Source: a bacterium
GTDB lineage: Bacteria; Actinomycetota; Acidimicrobiia; Spongiisociales; Spongiisociaceae
DNA: 64,000 nt
Reading direction: 5' to 3'
Assembly (NCBI GenBank): GCA_026710435.1
Contig: JAPOQZ010000188.1
Location: forward strand, 1 to 64,000
Shown: positions 19,109-27,394 of the stretch, one piece after another
Layout: every line of letters begins with the position of its first letter
Numbering within the stretch: position 1 is the stretch's first letter
Notes under the pieces: model-generated
What the model was told of the DNA's origin: nothing
Databases searched by the model: none
The model's input: the letters and a program-made list of their open reading frames with translations, nothing else
Made by a program: the position numbers and the translations under genes

Positions 19109-19719
19109 CGGCACGGCTCGTAGTTCTAGCGTCGGGTTCGGGCACAAACCTCCAAGCACTCATTGACGCCGTCAGGAATGGACGCCTCAAGGCCGAGGTG
19201 ACCAGGGTGATCGTCAACCGTCGAGGAGCGGTGGCTCGCCAACGGGCCCACCGTGGCGGAATCCCCGAGGAGTGCCGCCCGCTGGGACCCTATCTCAACG
19301 GTGCTCCCGATCGCGCAGAAGCCCGCCGCCGCTACGACACCGACCTGGCCGACGCCGTCGCGTCCGACCAACCCGATCTCGTGGTCCTCGCCGGGTGGAT
19401 GCACGTTCTGTCCATGGCGTTTCTCGATCGGTTCCCGAACCGGGTCGTCAACCTGCACCCGGCGCTTCCCGGGATGTTCCCGGGAGCCACCGCAATCGAC
19501 GAGACCTGGGCGGCCTACCAGGCGGGCGAGGTCACTTCAGCCGGGGTCATGGTTCACTACGTCGTGGACGAAGGCATCGACGACGGTCCCGTCATCGCCT
19601 GCGAGGAAGTCCCGATCCACGCCGACGACTCGATCGAAACCCTCACCGAGCGGATCCACCGAGTGGAACACCGGATGCTGGTGGACGCGGTGGCGACAGT
19701 TCTCGAACCGCGTCGCTGA
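19099..19719 (+). CDS. purN: Phosphoribosylglycinamide formyltransferase
   Basis: GAR transformylase of the folate-dependent type, 206 residues. ASGSGTNLQALID is the phosphate-binding start, VVNLHPALPGMFPGA holds the Asn and His of the active site, and HYVVDEGIDDGPVI contains the catalytic Asp. The GTG start at 19099 lies inside purM. It closes the purine run. purB and purH, needed to reach IMP, are not in the window. Confidence 0.93.
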   Translation: MAVTARLVVLASGSGTNLQALIDAVRNGRLKAEVTRVIVNRRGAVARQRAHRGGIPEECRPLGPYLNGAPDRAEARRRYDTDLADAVASDQPDLVVLAGWMHVLSMAFLDRFPNRVVNLHPALPGMFPGATAIDETWAAYQAGEVTSAGVMVHYVVDEGIDDGPVIACEEVPIHADDSIETLTERIHRVEHRMLVDAVATVLEPRR

Positions 19720-19773
19720 CCACCCGCCACCGGCCCTCGAATCTCTGTGCTGCCGGCCCTGAGGCTCGGGTGA

Positions 19774-20181
19774 TCAGAGATAGAAAGCCTGGTCCCCGGT
19801 TACGTCGACCGGAGAGGGGTACCGCCAGGTCCACCCCTCCCGGCCCATGTCCTCGTCTTCGGCCATCGACCGGGGCCGGGGCATCCGATCGTGAACAGCT
19901 ACGGACACAGACAGCATCATCTCTGAGGTGAGAGCGGCTTCCAGCCTGCGGCAGATATCGGAGTACTCGGGGGTCGTGATGAGGTTGTTCCGTTCATCAG
20001 GGTCCTCCTGGAGGTCGAACAGCATGGCCTCTCCCGAGGAGTACTTGCTTAGCTTGTGACGCCCGTCGAAGGCCATCCAGGCCGAACTCAGCATCCCGAA
20101 GATGTGGCTGCGCTGATCCCGTGCTTCGAGACCCAAACCAGGCAGTGGCAAGGCATCCACGATGAGTTGAATAGGCGCCAA
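19774..20181 (-). pseudogene. C-terminal remnant of a sulfatase
   Basis: A 135-codon minus-strand frame matches only the C-terminal part of arylsulfatase-type enzymes: WMAFDGRHKLSKYSSGEAML followed by FDLQEDPDERNNLITTPEYS. The family is normally 450-550 residues, with a formylglycine motif (CxPSR) near the N-terminus; that part is absent. Homology fades at the upstream side just before repeat A copy 3 (20206-20310), and nothing resembling the missing domain lies beyond it. I infer deletion of the front of the gene together with the repeat event. Confidence 0.65.
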
Positions 20182-20205
20182 TCAATCGGTGGCCGACCGG
20201 CGTAC

Positions 20206-20310
20206 TAGGAGGGTGCTGAGCAATCCACCAGCGGCCTGCCAATCGGCGGCAAAATGCCTGGGTCGGCGAGCGGCAGGCCCGAGTAATTGTCATTGTTCAG
20301 CACCGTCCTA
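20206..20310 (+). repeat. Repeat A, copy 3
   Basis: This 105 bp copy has TA at both ends (TAGGAGGGTGCTGA / TTCAGCACCGTCCTA, with one mismatch in the right arm). It sits at the broken upstream edge of the sulfatase remnant. Confidence 0.88.
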
Positions 20311-20461
20311 CAGAGATACTGCCGTGGTCACCTCAGTATCGTCAGGCCGATGGACGGAGTGGTCAACAGAGTGAAATCCATGTCCATGTCATTGCCGGCG
20401 GGTCGCCGGCGCCCCTCTGAGAGGCGGTCAGACGAGGGAGAAGGATCGGATTGAGACGGTT

Positions 20462-21409
20462 ATGAAGGTGATCTATCACCACGCGGCAGGTCCCTGGCTC
20501 GTAAGGCGACTCCAGGCACTGCATGACGACGCGGGTCTCGAAGTCGAGGTGGTGTTGCCGGAGGATCACCGTGGTCTCCGGCGAACTCTCTCCGATGCTG
20601 TCGTCGTATGGCACGTGCTCGAACCGATGACGGCTGCCTCGATCGACGCCGCTCCAAACCTCAGGCTCATCCAGAAGATCGGTGTGGGCGTGAACACCAT
20701 CGACGTTGCGGCTGCCACGGACCGAGGTATTGCGGTCTGCAACATGCCCGGTACCAACAGCCAGGCGGTTGCGGAGATGACGCTGGCGCTGATGCTCGGT
20801 TGCCTCCGGCGGCTGGCATGGTTCCATGACCGGACACGCGCCGGGAAGGGATGGGACATGCCTGCCGAGGTTCCCGAGGGGTGCATGGAGTTGGCAGGCC
20901 GGACGGTGGGCCTGGTCGGCTATGGCGGGATTCCCCGTATCCTGGCACCCATCCTGGTCGCGCTCGGGGCCCGTGTTCTGTATACGGCGACCTCGCCGAA
21001 GGCAAACGCAGCCGGCGAGTGGCGGCGCCTCCCCCGGCTCTTGCAGGAGTCTGACATCGTGTCTCTCCACGTTCCGCTCACCGAGGACACCGCGGGAATG
21101 ATCGATCGCCAAGCCCTCCGGCTCATGAATCCTGGCGCCATCCTGATAAACACCGGGCGTGGCGAGGTGGTGGATCAGACAGCTCTCGTGGAAGTCCTCC
21201 GGTCGGGGCACCTTTCCGCAGCCGGTCTCGATGTCTTCGCTTCGGAGCCCGTTGCTCCGGACGATCCGATCCTCGGTCTCGACAACGTTGTCCTAGCGCC
21301 CCACGTCGCGTGGCAGACCAGGGAAACACTCGAGCGGAGCCTCGTCGTAGCGATCGAGAACTGCCGGCGCCTGCGGGAAGGCGAACCGTTGCTGCACCAG
21401 GTGAACTGA
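20462..21409 (+). CDS. D-isomer-specific 2-hydroxyacid dehydrogenase family protein
   Basis: This 315-residue NAD(P)-dependent enzyme belongs to the phosphoglycerate/formate/glyoxylate-reductase superfamily. The nucleotide fold starts at GRTVGLVGYGGIP, where the usual third Gly of the loop is replaced by Pro. The catalytic set is complete: Arg in INTGRGEVVD, Glu in DVFASEPVAPDDP and His in APHVAW. The 5' side of the gene is flanked by repeat A copy 3 and the sulfatase remnant. No pathway partner adjoins it, so its substrate is unknown. Confidence 0.87.
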   Translation: MKVIYHHAAGPWLVRRLQALHDDAGLEVEVVLPEDHRGLRRTLSDAVVVWHVLEPMTAASIDAAPNLRLIQKIGVGVNTIDVAAATDRGIAVCNMPGTNSQAVAEMTLALMLGCLRRLAWFHDRTRAGKGWDMPAEVPEGCMELAGRTVGLVGYGGIPRILAPILVALGARVLYTATSPKANAAGEWRRLPRLLQESDIVSLHVPLTEDTAGMIDRQALRLMNPGAILINTGRGEVVDQTALVEVLRSGHLSAAGLDVFASEPVAPDDPILGLDNVVLAPHVAWQTRETLERSLVVAIENCRRLREGEPLLHQVN

Positions 21410-21434
21410 ACCAGTGTTCAGCGGCCAGCCGTCA

Positions 21435-22091
21435 CTACAACGCTTGGTTACTAGGAGCGGCTAGGACACCACGCGCCGCCCGGCTCTCAATCTCACGGAG
21501 GGCTGCCCTGACTTCCAGGGCACGGGTCAGGAGCAAGCCGACCGCGGCGTCGTGCGACGTGTCGCAATCGAACCGGACGCGATCACTGGTGCCGGGGACT
21601 GCCTCCATGTCACCCAGCTTTACAAGACCGAGAACGGCCACCGCCGCCCGTCGATCGTGGGTTCCTTCGTTGCCGGCACTACGAACCACGTACTGGCCGC
21701 TCCCGAGACTGGCCACCTCGATGTTCCTGCCCTTCCTCTTGTCGAACACCCGAAGCGGCCTCGCTCCGAGCGGGGAACCGGAGCCCAGTTTGGCCGACTC
21801 GAGGAATATCCTCCGGCAAGCCACCCGGTGTGCTCGGCCGCACGGGAAGCGCAGCATCGTGTCGCTCCCCCGGCTGATGTCCATTCCCCCCAGGATGGAC
21901 ATGGCCTCCGCTACATATCGAACCCTTCGGCCGGCCCCGTCGCGGGAACTGTAGGTGTGTACCAGGAACGAGGTCCCGGCGTCCCCCGCCTGCTCGTACA
22001 GCCCGAGGGTGATGTCCCCGCAGTGCACGTCCATCGGTACCAACTCGATGCGTTGGCCGATGGGTTTGACGCGCCGGGTCCGGACGATCAT
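21435..22091 (-). CDS. Conserved-looking hypothetical protein with internal duplication
   Basis: I cannot name a family for this 218-residue protein. It reads as a real soluble protein with even composition and no stop-frame artefacts. Two internal segments resemble each other: about residues 56-104 (VAEAMSILGGM, then LRFPCGRAH) and about 150-195 (VLGLVKLGDM, then VRFDCDTSH). Each ends in a [FR]-x-C-x3-H pattern, with further leucine-rich helices after it. The paired Cys/His positions could bind a metal or be structural. It ends in SRAARGVLAAPSNQ. ATG 22091 is the most upstream start; an ATG at 22034 is also possible. It faces the dehydrogenase tail to tail. Confidence 0.6.
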   Translation of the reverse strand: MIVRTRRVKPIGQRIELVPMDVHCGDITLGLYEQAGDAGTSFLVHTYSSRDGAGRRVRYVAEAMSILGGMDISRGSDTMLRFPCGRAHRVACRRIFLESAKLGSGSPLGARPLRVFDKRKGRNIEVASLGSGQYVVRSAGNEGTHDRRAAVAVLGLVKLGDMEAVPGTSDRVRFDCDTSHDAAVGLLLTRALEVRAALREIESRAARGVLAAPSNQAL

Positions 22092-22339
22092 GTCATCACA
22101 GAGGATGGACTGGTCTCATGCGCCGGATGGTATCAGCGGGAAGGTGCGGTCTGGAGGACAACGGCCGGCGGGGCACCGACCGTACGCGGCGGCCGGGCTC
22201 TGCTAAGGCGCGTACACGCCACGCGCAGCTGTGACGGTACCGCGGGTCCCGTGGTTGGTCTGTGCAGCGGCGGTGGGATATGGCGCCCCTTGCGGTCCGG
22301 AGCACGCCGCCCGCAACGCAGACCGACCACGATCAAAAC

Positions 22340-22888
22340 CTAGGGCGATCCCAGGAGTTGGCGGTAGGTTGTGGCAAGGCGCTGGTAGGCCTCCACTCCG
22401 TGGCGCTGGCGCTCGATTTCGTCCTCGGTCACTTCCCTGATCGGTTTGGCGGGAACGCCCATCGCCAGAGTCCACGGAGGGATCTTCCTACCCTCGGGAA
22501 GCAGTGCCCCGGAGGCCAACCAGGCTCCGTCGCCGAGTTCCGATCCGTTGAGAGCCCGGGCCCCGATCCCCACCAGGCAACGATCCCCGATCGTGGTCCC
22601 GTGGAGGACCGCGCTGTGCCCGACAGTGCTGTGCTCCCCTACGGTGCACGGGAATCCCTCGTCGACGTGCATCACCACGCCATCCTGGATGTTGGAGTAG
22701 CGGCCTACCTCGACCGGGCCGAACTCGGCCCTGATCACCACCCCGAACATGACCACCGCATCGGCCCGGATCGCTGCGTCCCCGTAGATGTGCACCCCGG
22801 GGGCGACGAAAGCGGCCGGATCGATGACCGGCCTACCCATCGGTATCGCGTCGGTCCGGTACGGAGGCTCTTCTTCGTTACCCTGCAT
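22340..22888 (-). CDS. Gamma-class carbonic anhydrase family protein (left-handed beta-helix)
   Basis: This 182-residue hexapeptide-repeat protein resembles YrdA/PaaY/Cam. Repeats such as VHIYGDAAIRADAVVMFG run from residue 30 to about 150. Three metal-binding His positions are visible in VVMHVDEG, TVGHSAVLHG and the same turn. A C-terminal helix (ERQRHGVEAYQRLATTYRQL) is typical. It may be an active zinc or iron carbonic anhydrase or a related acyl-CoA-associated protein; the sequence alone does not decide. It is divergently placed from the SDR gene. Confidence 0.88.
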   Translation of the reverse strand: MQGNEEEPPYRTDAIPMGRPVIDPAAFVAPGVHIYGDAAIRADAVVMFGVVIRAEFGPVEVGRYSNIQDGVVMHVDEGFPCTVGEHSTVGHSAVLHGTTIGDRCLVGIGARALNGSELGDGAWLASGALLPEGRKIPPWTLAMGVPAKPIREVTEDEIERQRHGVEAYQRLATTYRQLLGSP

Positions 22889-23028
22889 CGGGAGAAACTG
22901 TAATCACGGAGAGGCCCGGTTCCATCATCGGCGCCTGTTGACACCCTCTCCGGTCCGGGCGTACGCTGCCGGAGCCGGTCAGGCCGGCGCGGCAAACACG
23001 TATCGCTCTCTTCCTGCAGGAGGCCAAC

Positions 23029-23805
23029 ATGACGAGGTTCGAGGATCGGGTTGCGATAGTGACCGGAGGAGCGTCGGGAATCGGCGGAGCCACCGCCAGG
23101 GAGTTCCTGCGGGAGGGCGCCCGCGTGGTGGTGATCGACCTTCAGCCGGTGGACCACGACTACCTCACCCGTGGCTTGGATTGCTCTCCCGCAGCCCTCC
23201 GGTCCGTCCAGGGCAGCGTGGCGGAGATCGACGATTGTCGCCGAGCGGTTGCCGACGCCGTCGACACGTTCGGTCGGTTGGACTGCTTGGTGAACAACGC
23301 CGCCTCCTTCTTCGTCCAAGCGTTGAACGTGACGAGAGAGGGCTGGGACGCCAGCTGGTCCACCAACGTGCTCGGGGCCACCAACATGGTCCAGGCGGCA
23401 TTCGAGCCCCTCAAGGAGTCCGGCAACGGGGCCATCGTGAACGTTGCCAGCGTGGTGGCGGTCGTGGCGAAGCCGGGTGCGTGGACGTATCACGGGACGA
23501 AGGGAGCACTGCTGTCCCTCACCATGTGCATGGCGCTCGATCTCGGTGCCCACGGCATCAGGGTGAACACGGTCAGCCCCGGCTGGACGTGGACCGAAGC
23601 GACCGCCGCGATCATCGACCGCCAAGTCTACGAGGACTACATCGTCCCACACATGATGCTGAACCGGTGCGGGGAAACCATTGACGTGGCGCGGGCCATC
23701 CTGTTCCTGTGCAGCGACGACGCATCGTTCATCACTGGCACCGACCTCAAAGTGGACGGCGGCTACAGCGCCATGGGTCCGGAGGGCAAGACCAACCCGG
23801 TCTGA
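23029..23805 (+). CDS. Short-chain dehydrogenase/reductase (SDR)
   Basis: This 258-residue classical SDR has the cofactor loop VTGGASGIGGATA, the NNAAS segment, the catalytic Ser in NVASVVAV, YHGTKGAL with the Tyr-x3-Lys pair, and a family-typical end, SFITGTDLKVDGGYSAMG. Asp near residue 40 (VVVIDLQP) favours NAD over NADP. The ATG has a strong AGGAGG Shine-Dalgarno. The substrate is unknown. The serine hydrolase gene follows tail to tail 13 bases away. Confidence 0.9.
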   Translation: MTRFEDRVAIVTGGASGIGGATAREFLREGARVVVIDLQPVDHDYLTRGLDCSPAALRSVQGSVAEIDDCRRAVADAVDTFGRLDCLVNNAASFFVQALNVTREGWDASWSTNVLGATNMVQAAFEPLKESGNGAIVNVASVVAVVAKPGAWTYHGTKGALLSLTMCMALDLGAHGIRVNTVSPGWTWTEATAAIIDRQVYEDYIVPHMMLNRCGETIDVARAILFLCSDDASFITGTDLKVDGGYSAMGPEGKTNPV

Positions 23806-23818
23806 ACCCGGCGCGGAT

Positions 23819-24997
23819 TCAACCGCCCTGGCTTGCGATGGCCCGGTACAGGGAAGCAGAGAGAGCACGAGGGCGCCGGTCCGTCCCGGCCTCCATGTGG
23901 GTCTGGTTCATGGCATAGCCGAACCCCACTTCCGCAACCGGGTCGGCATAGCCCACTGCACCGCCTATACCCTGCATCCCGAAAGCTTCGTCGCTGGGTC
24001 CCAACGACAGGCCACCGGGCGTGGAGCGGCCGTACCCGAGAGCTACCCGGGACTCGCCGCCGAATACCGCATCCGTACCCCTCGCCTGCTCGGCCGCGTG
24101 GGTGGCGACCGACGCCGCCGACACGATGCGGATCCCGTCGAGTTCCCCTCCCCCGGCCAGCATCGCGTACATGCGGGCCACGCTGCGGGCATCGCCGATC
24201 CCGTTCACGGCCGGCACCTCAGCGCTCCAGAAGTCGGGATCGTTGGCCAGGTCGATCGGCGAGCCACGCTCCGGTCCGATGAACAGAGCGGCGCCGCCGG
24301 GGTTCTCGGGTCCCCAGAGCGCCCTCAGCAGGTCGAAGGCCGGATCGGGATCGTGGAGGAGGGTTGCCACCCTCCGATGCTGTTCAGCCGGGAGTCCGAT
24401 CCAGAACTCGAGGTCCAGCGGGCGGGCCACCTCGTCTGCGAAGAAGGCCCCGAGGGTGCGGCCGTCGATCCGCCGTACCAGTTCACCAACGAGCCAGCCG
24501 TAGGTGATGGAGTGGTAGCCGAGCTTGGTTCCCGGTTCCCAGGCGAGGGGCGCCGCGGCAAGCCGGGCGGCGATCTCGTCCGTGCGGTACCAGCCGGCGG
24601 CACTGTCGAAGCTGACCAGGTCCCAGTATCCCGGGAAGGACGGAACCCCCACGGTGTGGCTCAGGATGTGCCGGACCAGCGCCCGGTCTTTGCCATGCGC
24701 CGCGAACTCCGGCCAGTAGGTAGCGACCGGCTCGTCCAGGTCCATGTCGCCACGGTCGGCCAGGATCTGGGCAGCGAGGGCTGCGGGTCCCTTGGTGACC
24801 GAGAATACGAACACGAGAGTGTCCGCCGCCCAGACGTGATCGGGTGTCGCCATGCCGGCCCAGATGTTGACGACGCATTCGCCGCCCACGTAGGCGCAGA
24901 ACTCGGCTCCCACCTCGCCTCTCCGGACAAAGTTCTCCTCGAAGGTGTCGGCCACCGGCTCGAAGCCCGCCGCAACGTGCCCGTTGATATCGATCAC
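23819..24997 (-). CDS. Class C beta-lactamase-like serine hydrolase (EstB type)
   Basis: This 392-residue member of the beta-lactamase/transpeptidase-like family is close to EstB esterases. The nucleophile motif is FSVTKG (Ser-x-x-Lys), and YHSITYGWLVGELVRRIDG holds the Tyr-x-Ser-like second motif. A Gly-rich GIGGAVGYADP near the C-terminus replaces the KTG triad, as in EstB relatives. No signal peptide is visible, so it is probably cytoplasmic and an esterase rather than a lactam-resistance enzyme. The start is GTG 24997 after GGGAGGAAGG. Confidence 0.85.
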   Translation of the reverse strand: MIDINGHVAAGFEPVADTFEENFVRRGEVGAEFCAYVGGECVVNIWAGMATPDHVWAADTLVFVFSVTKGPAALAAQILADRGDMDLDEPVATYWPEFAAHGKDRALVRHILSHTVGVPSFPGYWDLVSFDSAAGWYRTDEIAARLAAAPLAWEPGTKLGYHSITYGWLVGELVRRIDGRTLGAFFADEVARPLDLEFWIGLPAEQHRRVATLLHDPDPAFDLLRALWGPENPGGAALFIGPERGSPIDLANDPDFWSAEVPAVNGIGDARSVARMYAMLAGGGELDGIRIVSAASVATHAAEQARGTDAVFGGESRVALGYGRSTPGGLSLGPSDEAFGMQGIGGAVGYADPVAEVGFGYAMNQTHMEAGTDRRPRALSASLYRAIASQGG

Positions 24998-25065
24998 GGC
25001 CTTCCTCCCTTTCGACTCGCAGCAGCCGTGATCGCATCCCGGTTAACGACTGCCCGCTACGCGGA

Positions 25066-25094
25066 GCAGGCCCCGCGCCGAGCCCGGGGCCTGC
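25066..25094 (-). terminator. Hairpin terminator after the SsuA/NMT1-type importer operon
   Basis: A 9 bp perfect stem (GCAGGCCCC / GGGGCCTGC) with an 11-base loop lies 15 bases past the stop of the binding-protein gene. There is no U-run on the minus strand, which is common in GC-rich actinobacteria. Confidence 0.55.
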
Positions 25095-25109
25095 TTTCCG
25101 CTTGCTGTT

Positions 25110-26448
25110 CTACAGCGGCTTCATGATCCAGGCGACCAGGTCTGGCCGGGCCTGGAGCTTGGCGAACCAATCCTTCTCAACCTCGAAGATTCGCCAGTCG
25201 GAATCGGCCGGGGCGGTCCCGGCCTCCACCGCATTCTTGTGCGCGTGGGCGATCGACAGGTCCATGTTGGTGGGTGAACCGTCTGCGAAGTAGTGATCCC
25301 AGGCATCCTGGAACCGTACGTAGTCCTCGATGTTGAACAGCTCCGCTATCAGGTCTTCGTCGCTGACGATTACACCCCCGGCCCGGCGCACTGCTTCGTG
25401 CATGGGTGGGAGGACATCGTCAGTGCGGTTGTGCAGGTACCGGGTGGTCCGGTACCAGATGGCCAGTAGCCGCAGCGCCGTTTCCTCGTTGGCGTCGAGC
25501 CAGTCCTGGGTGGACGCGAAGGTGCTGTACCACAGCCCGGTCGCCCCGAAGGCTTGGAACGGGGCAGCCGATACGAACTTGTCTCGCAGGTCGGGAGCGG
25601 TCAGCATCCGGTGCATCTGGATGCTGTCGCCCATGTGGTAGTCACCCTCGCCGGCGATGAACGACGTCGATGCCACGTTGATGTCGGCGAAGCCGATGAT
25701 CTCGACATCGTCAAGGGTGAGATCGCCCTGCTCGAGCAGCGCCTTGAGCGTCGCGATGCTGCCGGGATCCCAGATTGCGAAGCTCCGTCCGGCGAGCGAT
25801 GCCGAGAAGTCCCGGTTGGCTTGCTCTAGATCGCCGCCCGCGTCTACGAAGAAGTCGATCCACGGCTTGTGGACCGCGGCGCCGGTATCAGGATCCGCGC
25901 GGCCGATGACCTGGAATCCCCTCCACTGGTACGACGTGATCCAGTTACGGAATTCGGGAATGCTCTCGTACACACCGAACGCGCAGGCCGGGCATGAGGC
26001 GATGACCTCGAACTCGCCCCGCTTCAGGGCGGCGGTCGGGAAGAATCCCTGGCTTGAGATGTCCAACTCGATGTTGAGTTCATCGGCGATGCCCAACTCC
26101 TTGGACGCGGCCCACAGGTTGAACGGATAGAACGGTCCACCGTTGATTCGCACGGTGACCAGCGGTGCGTCCGGGATCATCGGCGCCATCGCTTCCTCTT
26201 CCTCCGGCTCGACGACCACCTCGCGCACGATCTCCCGGATCACCGTTGTGGGGGGGTGCGGTTGTCGTGAGTCCGGCCGCCGTGGTCGTGGGCGCGGCCG
26301 TCGTGGTCGGTGCCGCCGTCGTCGTGGGCGCCGCCGTTGCCGGTGGGGCCGTCGCCGCCGGCTCGTCTGCCTCGCCGCAAGCAATAGCGACCATGGCTAG
26401 AACCGCCATTATCGCTACGAACTGCCATCGTCTGCGTGAGCGTCTCAT
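25110..26448 (-). CDS. ABC importer substrate-binding lipoprotein (SsuA/NMT1-like), frameshifted
   Basis: Two overlapping frames make one gene. The first starts at ATG 26448 with a GGGAGGAC Shine-Dalgarno and encodes MRRSRRRWQF, a hydrophobic helix ending VAIAC (lipid-anchored Cys), and a low-complexity Thr/Ala/Pro linker with three TTTAAP units. The second encodes the folded domain (INGGPFYPFNLWAASKELGI, GEFEVIASCPACAFG), like SsuA/ThiY/NMT1 binding proteins for nitrogen or sulfur compounds. The frames change at a run of seven G (about 26251-26257), so one base is gained or lost there. This could be a sequencing or assembly error, a real mutation, or slippage. The two permeases lie upstream. 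The ligand is unknown. Confidence 0.8.
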
Positions 26449-26531
26449 ATTGTCCTCCCGTTTCGTCGAGTCCCGTTCATCTCGTGCTGAGTATTGCCCT
26501 TGCTTGGTTAAGCAGGGCGTTCGCACGCCCC

Positions 26532-27389
26532 TCAGTTCCCAAGCATGCTACCGACCAGTCCCCGGTCCGTGCGTGGACTCCAGCGGGTTACTTTTGCCGA
26601 TATGAAGCGCACCGTCTGGTCGAAGATGATTGCCATGATGCAGAAGAGGGCAACGATCATCAGCATTCCAGCCGGATCGAGGTATTGGTTGCGTACCAGC
26701 AGTATGTATCCGAGTCCTTCCCGGGAGCCCAGGAACTCAGCTGCGACATCCAGGCCCCATGCAGAAGCAACTGCCAAGCGCAGGAATCCCACCAGATGGG
26801 GAATGATTGCCGGGATCACAACAGTCCGGTAGACAAGGAACCGGCTCGCTCCAGTCGTAAGGGCCGCTTGCACGAAGATGTGGGGAACGTTGCGTATGGC
26901 TTCCAGAGTCACAAGGGTGAACATGAGGAACATACCGAGGGCAACTAAACCTACTTGCGGCAGGAAACCGATCCCGAACCAGAGAATGAACAACGGAATT
27001 AGAGCGAACAACGGAACGGGGCGGACCAGGTTGTCGAGCGTGGCCTCGAAGAACCGCCTTACGAAGGGGCTGTATCCGAAGATGATGCCGGTGGCGAGGC
27101 CCGTGATGCTTCCCAGGACGAGCCCCAACAGGACCATCTGCAGCGAAACCCATGTCGCGGACGGGATCAGGTCGATGATCTCTACCAGAGATCCGAGCAC
27201 CCTGTCCGGCCCGGGAAGTTTGGCGGGATCGATGATGCTCCTGGTGAGCGCGTACCACACGACCATTGCTATCAACGGCACCACCGACGCTTCCGCCAGC
27301 CGGCGCGCCGGTCCGCCTGTGGCAGGCTGGATGTGAAGCTGCGCTCTCTTACCGTCCTTCCGGAGCCGGGAAAGGCGTCGCCACCACAT
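26532..27389 (-). CDS. ABC transporter permease, second copy
   Basis: This 285-residue permease of the SsuC/TauC type has about six membrane segments and the cytoplasmic coupling loop EAIRNVPHIFVQAALTTGAS. The paralogue just upstream shows the same pattern (EAVRNVPQIYVKAALTAGAR), and both proteins end in the same MLGN tail (GSMLGN / GHMLGN), so the pair arose by tandem duplication. I chose ATG 27389, five bases after the upstream stop, because an earlier in-frame start would overlap that gene. The pair can form the heterodimeric channel of one importer with the lipoprotein downstream. Confidence 0.87.
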   Translation of the reverse strand: MWWRRLSRLRKDGKRAQLHIQPATGGPARRLAEASVVPLIAMVVWYALTRSIIDPAKLPGPDRVLGSLVEIIDLIPSATWVSLQMVLLGLVLGSITGLATGIIFGYSPFVRRFFEATLDNLVRPVPLFALIPLFILWFGIGFLPQVGLVALGMFLMFTLVTLEAIRNVPHIFVQAALTTGASRFLVYRTVVIPAIIPHLVGFLRLAVASAWGLDVAAEFLGSREGLGYILLVRNQYLDPAGMLMIVALFCIMAIIFDQTVRFISAKVTRWSPRTDRGLVGSMLGN

Positions 27390-27394
27390 CGCTG

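Noticed and set aside
23819-24997. True beta-lactamase resistance gene
   Set aside because: It has no signal peptide and no KTG motif; the EstB-like esterase reading fits better.
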